DNA of 7,547 nt from Pseudomonadota bacterium (GTDB taxonomy: Bacteria; Desulfobacterota; Desulfobacteria; Desulfobacterales; Desulfobacteraceae). Under the pieces are notes generated by a model. It did no database searches. It was not told where the DNA came from and saw nothing but the letters and a program-made list of their open reading frames with translations. Below are positions 6,246-7,547 of the stretch, one piece after another (the first letter of the stretch is position 1; each line of letters begins with the position of its first letter). The translations under genes and the position numbers were made by a program. The stretch spans positions 1 through 7,547 of the forward strand of contig JAHIVS010000039.1 of NCBI GenBank assembly GCA_018816605.1, read 5' to 3'.

Positions 6246-6292
6246 TATGGATTATAAAAGGGGGTATGGCGCTTTGATCAAAAAGAATCGCA

Positions 6293-6320
6293 ATGACCGA
6301 AGGGGTCATGGCCCAGATTT
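6293..6320. terminator. Weak hairpin between convergent genes
   Basis: ATGACC (6293-6298) and GGTCAT (6304-6309) form a 6-bp stem with a 5-base loop. On the plus strand a T5 run (6316-6320) follows after 6 bases; on the minus strand another T5 lies about 12 bases beyond the stem. It may terminate the DHH-CBS transcript and possibly the kinase transcript. The spacing is poor for a classic intrinsic terminator. Confidence 0.3.
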
Positions 6321-6378
6321 TTATGGCAACAGGGGTTCCGGGTTTTAATCTGTGATGACAAGGGGGGTATCCTCCGGG

Positions 6379-7547
6379 CTAGGGACGAGTTCCGGGCGGG
6401 GATTCTCCATGGGGATCCTTCCCGGGAACCTCTCCGGGGCAAGTATTTCCGGACAATTCTTTTTGAACCGCCAGCCCTATTTTCTCGATGGTATAGGGTT
6501 TTTTGATATACTGCCCGGCTCCCAGGGCAAGGGTCTGTCTGACCTTGTGGTTCTGGGAAAAACCACTGACGATGATGGCCTTTTGATTGGGCCTGAATTC
6601 ACGGATTCTGCGAAAGGTCTCCAGACCGTCAATACCGGGATCCATGATCATATCCAGCAATAAAAGATCAACTGTGTTTGATGCCAGATAGGAAACGGCT
6701 TCTTCCCCGCTGGCAACAGCCAGGGCCTTGTATCCGAGCCGTTCCAGGATCGTGCCGGCAATCGTCCGCTGTTCGGACACATCATCGACAATGAGGATGG
6801 TTTCCTTGTTTCCCATCAAATCGCCCATGCAAAGGGCATCCGGCCGGCCATCCGGCTTTTCGGTCGTTACGGGAAAGTAGAGATCAAACCGGGTGCCTTT
6901 ACCCGGATGGGAGATAATGTCAATATAGGCGCCATGGTCCTGGACGGTTCCCCAGACAACGGCCATGCCAAGCCCGGTACCGCTTCGTCCCATCACTTTT
7001 TTGGTGAAAAAGGGTTCAAAGATCCGTTTCATATCTTCGGGATTAATCCCTGTCCCCTGGTCTTCAACCGTAAGAACAACATAGTCGCCGGCCGCCACCT
7101 GGTCATAGCCCTTTACCGGTCTGTCCAGGTGGCGGTTGACGGTGGCAATTTTGATGGTGCCTTTTTCAACCTGGGCTTCGGCGGCATTGGATACCAGGTT
7201 CATGATGGTCTTCTGGAGGTGAATCCCGGATCCTTTTAAAAAGGGAAAATCAGCTGCCAGATCTTGTGTTACCGATACCTGGGGATGAAAGGAGAGAATT
7301 TTTTCGTATTCAGGGGTTCTTAAAAATTCGGCGGTAATGGCATTGAGATCCACCACTTCCCGCGTCATCACCCCCCGTCTTGACAGGGTTAAAAGGTCCT
7401 GGACAATTTCCGAAGCCCGGAGTCCGGAAGCATGGATGATATTGAGTGCTTCGGCCATTGGGCTTTTGGGGGGCTGGTCCAGTAACAGCAGCTCCGGGTA
7501 GGTGACAACACCGGACAAAACATTGTTGAGATCATGGGCCACTCCGC
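6379..7547 (-). CDS. Hybrid sensor histidine kinase with C-terminal receiver, 5' end outside window
   Basis: The frame is open through the right edge, so the N-terminal sensor is missing. The apparent GTG start at 7542 is an internal Val of the H-box G-V-A-H-D-L-N-N. The phosphoacceptor His is encoded at 7534-7536. Counting from that Val, the ATPase domain has N-box NLVSNAAEA (115-123), G1 EDQGTG (160-165), F-box FEPFF (175-179) and G2 GTGLGM (188-193). After a short linker a receiver domain (about 247-362) has the acidic pair D253/D254, phosphoacceptor D297, S326 and K348-P349. The protein thus autophosphorylates and passes phosphate to its own receiver. There is no DNA-binding or other output domain; the tail is short and Pro/Gly-rich. 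All catalytic residues are present. Signal and target are unknown. Confidence 0.95.
   Translation of the reverse strand, partial: GVAHDLNNVLSGVVTYPELLLLDQPPKSPMAEALNIIHASGLRASEIVQDLLTLSRRGVMTREVVDLNAITAEFLRTPEYEKILSFHPQVSVTQDLAADFPFLKGSGIHLQKTIMNLVSNAAEAQVEKGTIKIATVNRHLDRPVKGYDQVAAGDYVVLTVEDQGTGINPEDMKRIFEPFFTKKVMGRSGTGLGMAVVWGTVQDHGAYIDIISHPGKGTRFDLYFPVTTEKPDGRPDALCMGDLMGNKETILIVDDVSEQRTIAGTILERLGYKALAVASGEEAVSYLASNTVDLLLLDMIMDPGIDGLETFRRIREFRPNQKAIIVSGFSQNHKVRQTLALGAGQYIKKPYTIEKIGLAVQKELSGNTCPGEVPGKDPHGESPPGTRP

Noticed and set aside
6247..6348. 33-codon plus-strand frame directly after the DHH-CBS stop
   Set aside because: No ribosome-binding site. The product is Gly/Arg/Asn-rich with no family resemblance, and it runs through the hairpin at 6293-6309. 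No sign that it is a displaced nucleotidyltransferase remnant.

Overview
The window looks like a chromosomal segment from a mesophilic, moderate-GC Gram-negative anaerobe, most likely a sulfate-reducing deltaproteobacterium (Desulfobacterota, Desulfobacteraceae-like). This is inferred from four things: a cobalamin-binding-type radical SAM protein, a DHH/DHHA1/CBS protein of the type seen in that group, a receiver domain with the 'DMIMDPGIDG' wording that I associate with these bacteria, and an outer-membrane barrel of the lipid A deacylase type. No rRNA, tRNA, CRISPR array, insertion sequence or phage gene is visible.

Left part (1-2743, minus strand). Three tightly packed genes read leftwards: an RdgB/HAM1 nucleotide-pool sanitising pyrophosphatase (GTG start), a small FMN nitroreductase-family protein, and a B12-binding-type radical SAM protein that runs off the left edge. 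Gaps of 3 and 6 bases, plus a good sigma70-like promoter 43 bases upstream of rdgB, argue for one operon. Next, still on the minus strand, is a separately transcribed outer-membrane beta-barrel resembling PagL/acyloxyacyl hydrolases (2887-3549).

Middle part (3550-4949). A 421-base divergent intergenic region holds a 15-bp tandem repeat, a short inverted repeat and a doubtful 27-residue membrane-like small ORF. It is followed by a plus-strand gene with a perfect Shine-Dalgarno sequence, encoding a 2-keto-4-pentenoate hydratase (MhpD)/fumarylacetoacetate hydrolase family enzyme. This enzyme carries an N-terminal signal peptide, which is unusual for a normally cytoplasmic family and is the most notable observation here.

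Right part (4950-7547). A plus-strand DHH-DHHA1-CBS-CBS protein (431 aa) lacks the poly(A)/CCA nucleotidyltransferase module often fused to this arrangement. A weak convergent terminator region follows, then the 3' part of a minus-strand hybrid sensor histidine kinase ending in a receiver domain. That kinase begins beyond the right edge.

Overall this is mostly ordinary housekeeping and accessory sequence. I see no convincing new multi-gene system. The secreted hydratase and the possible small ORF just before it are the best leads.
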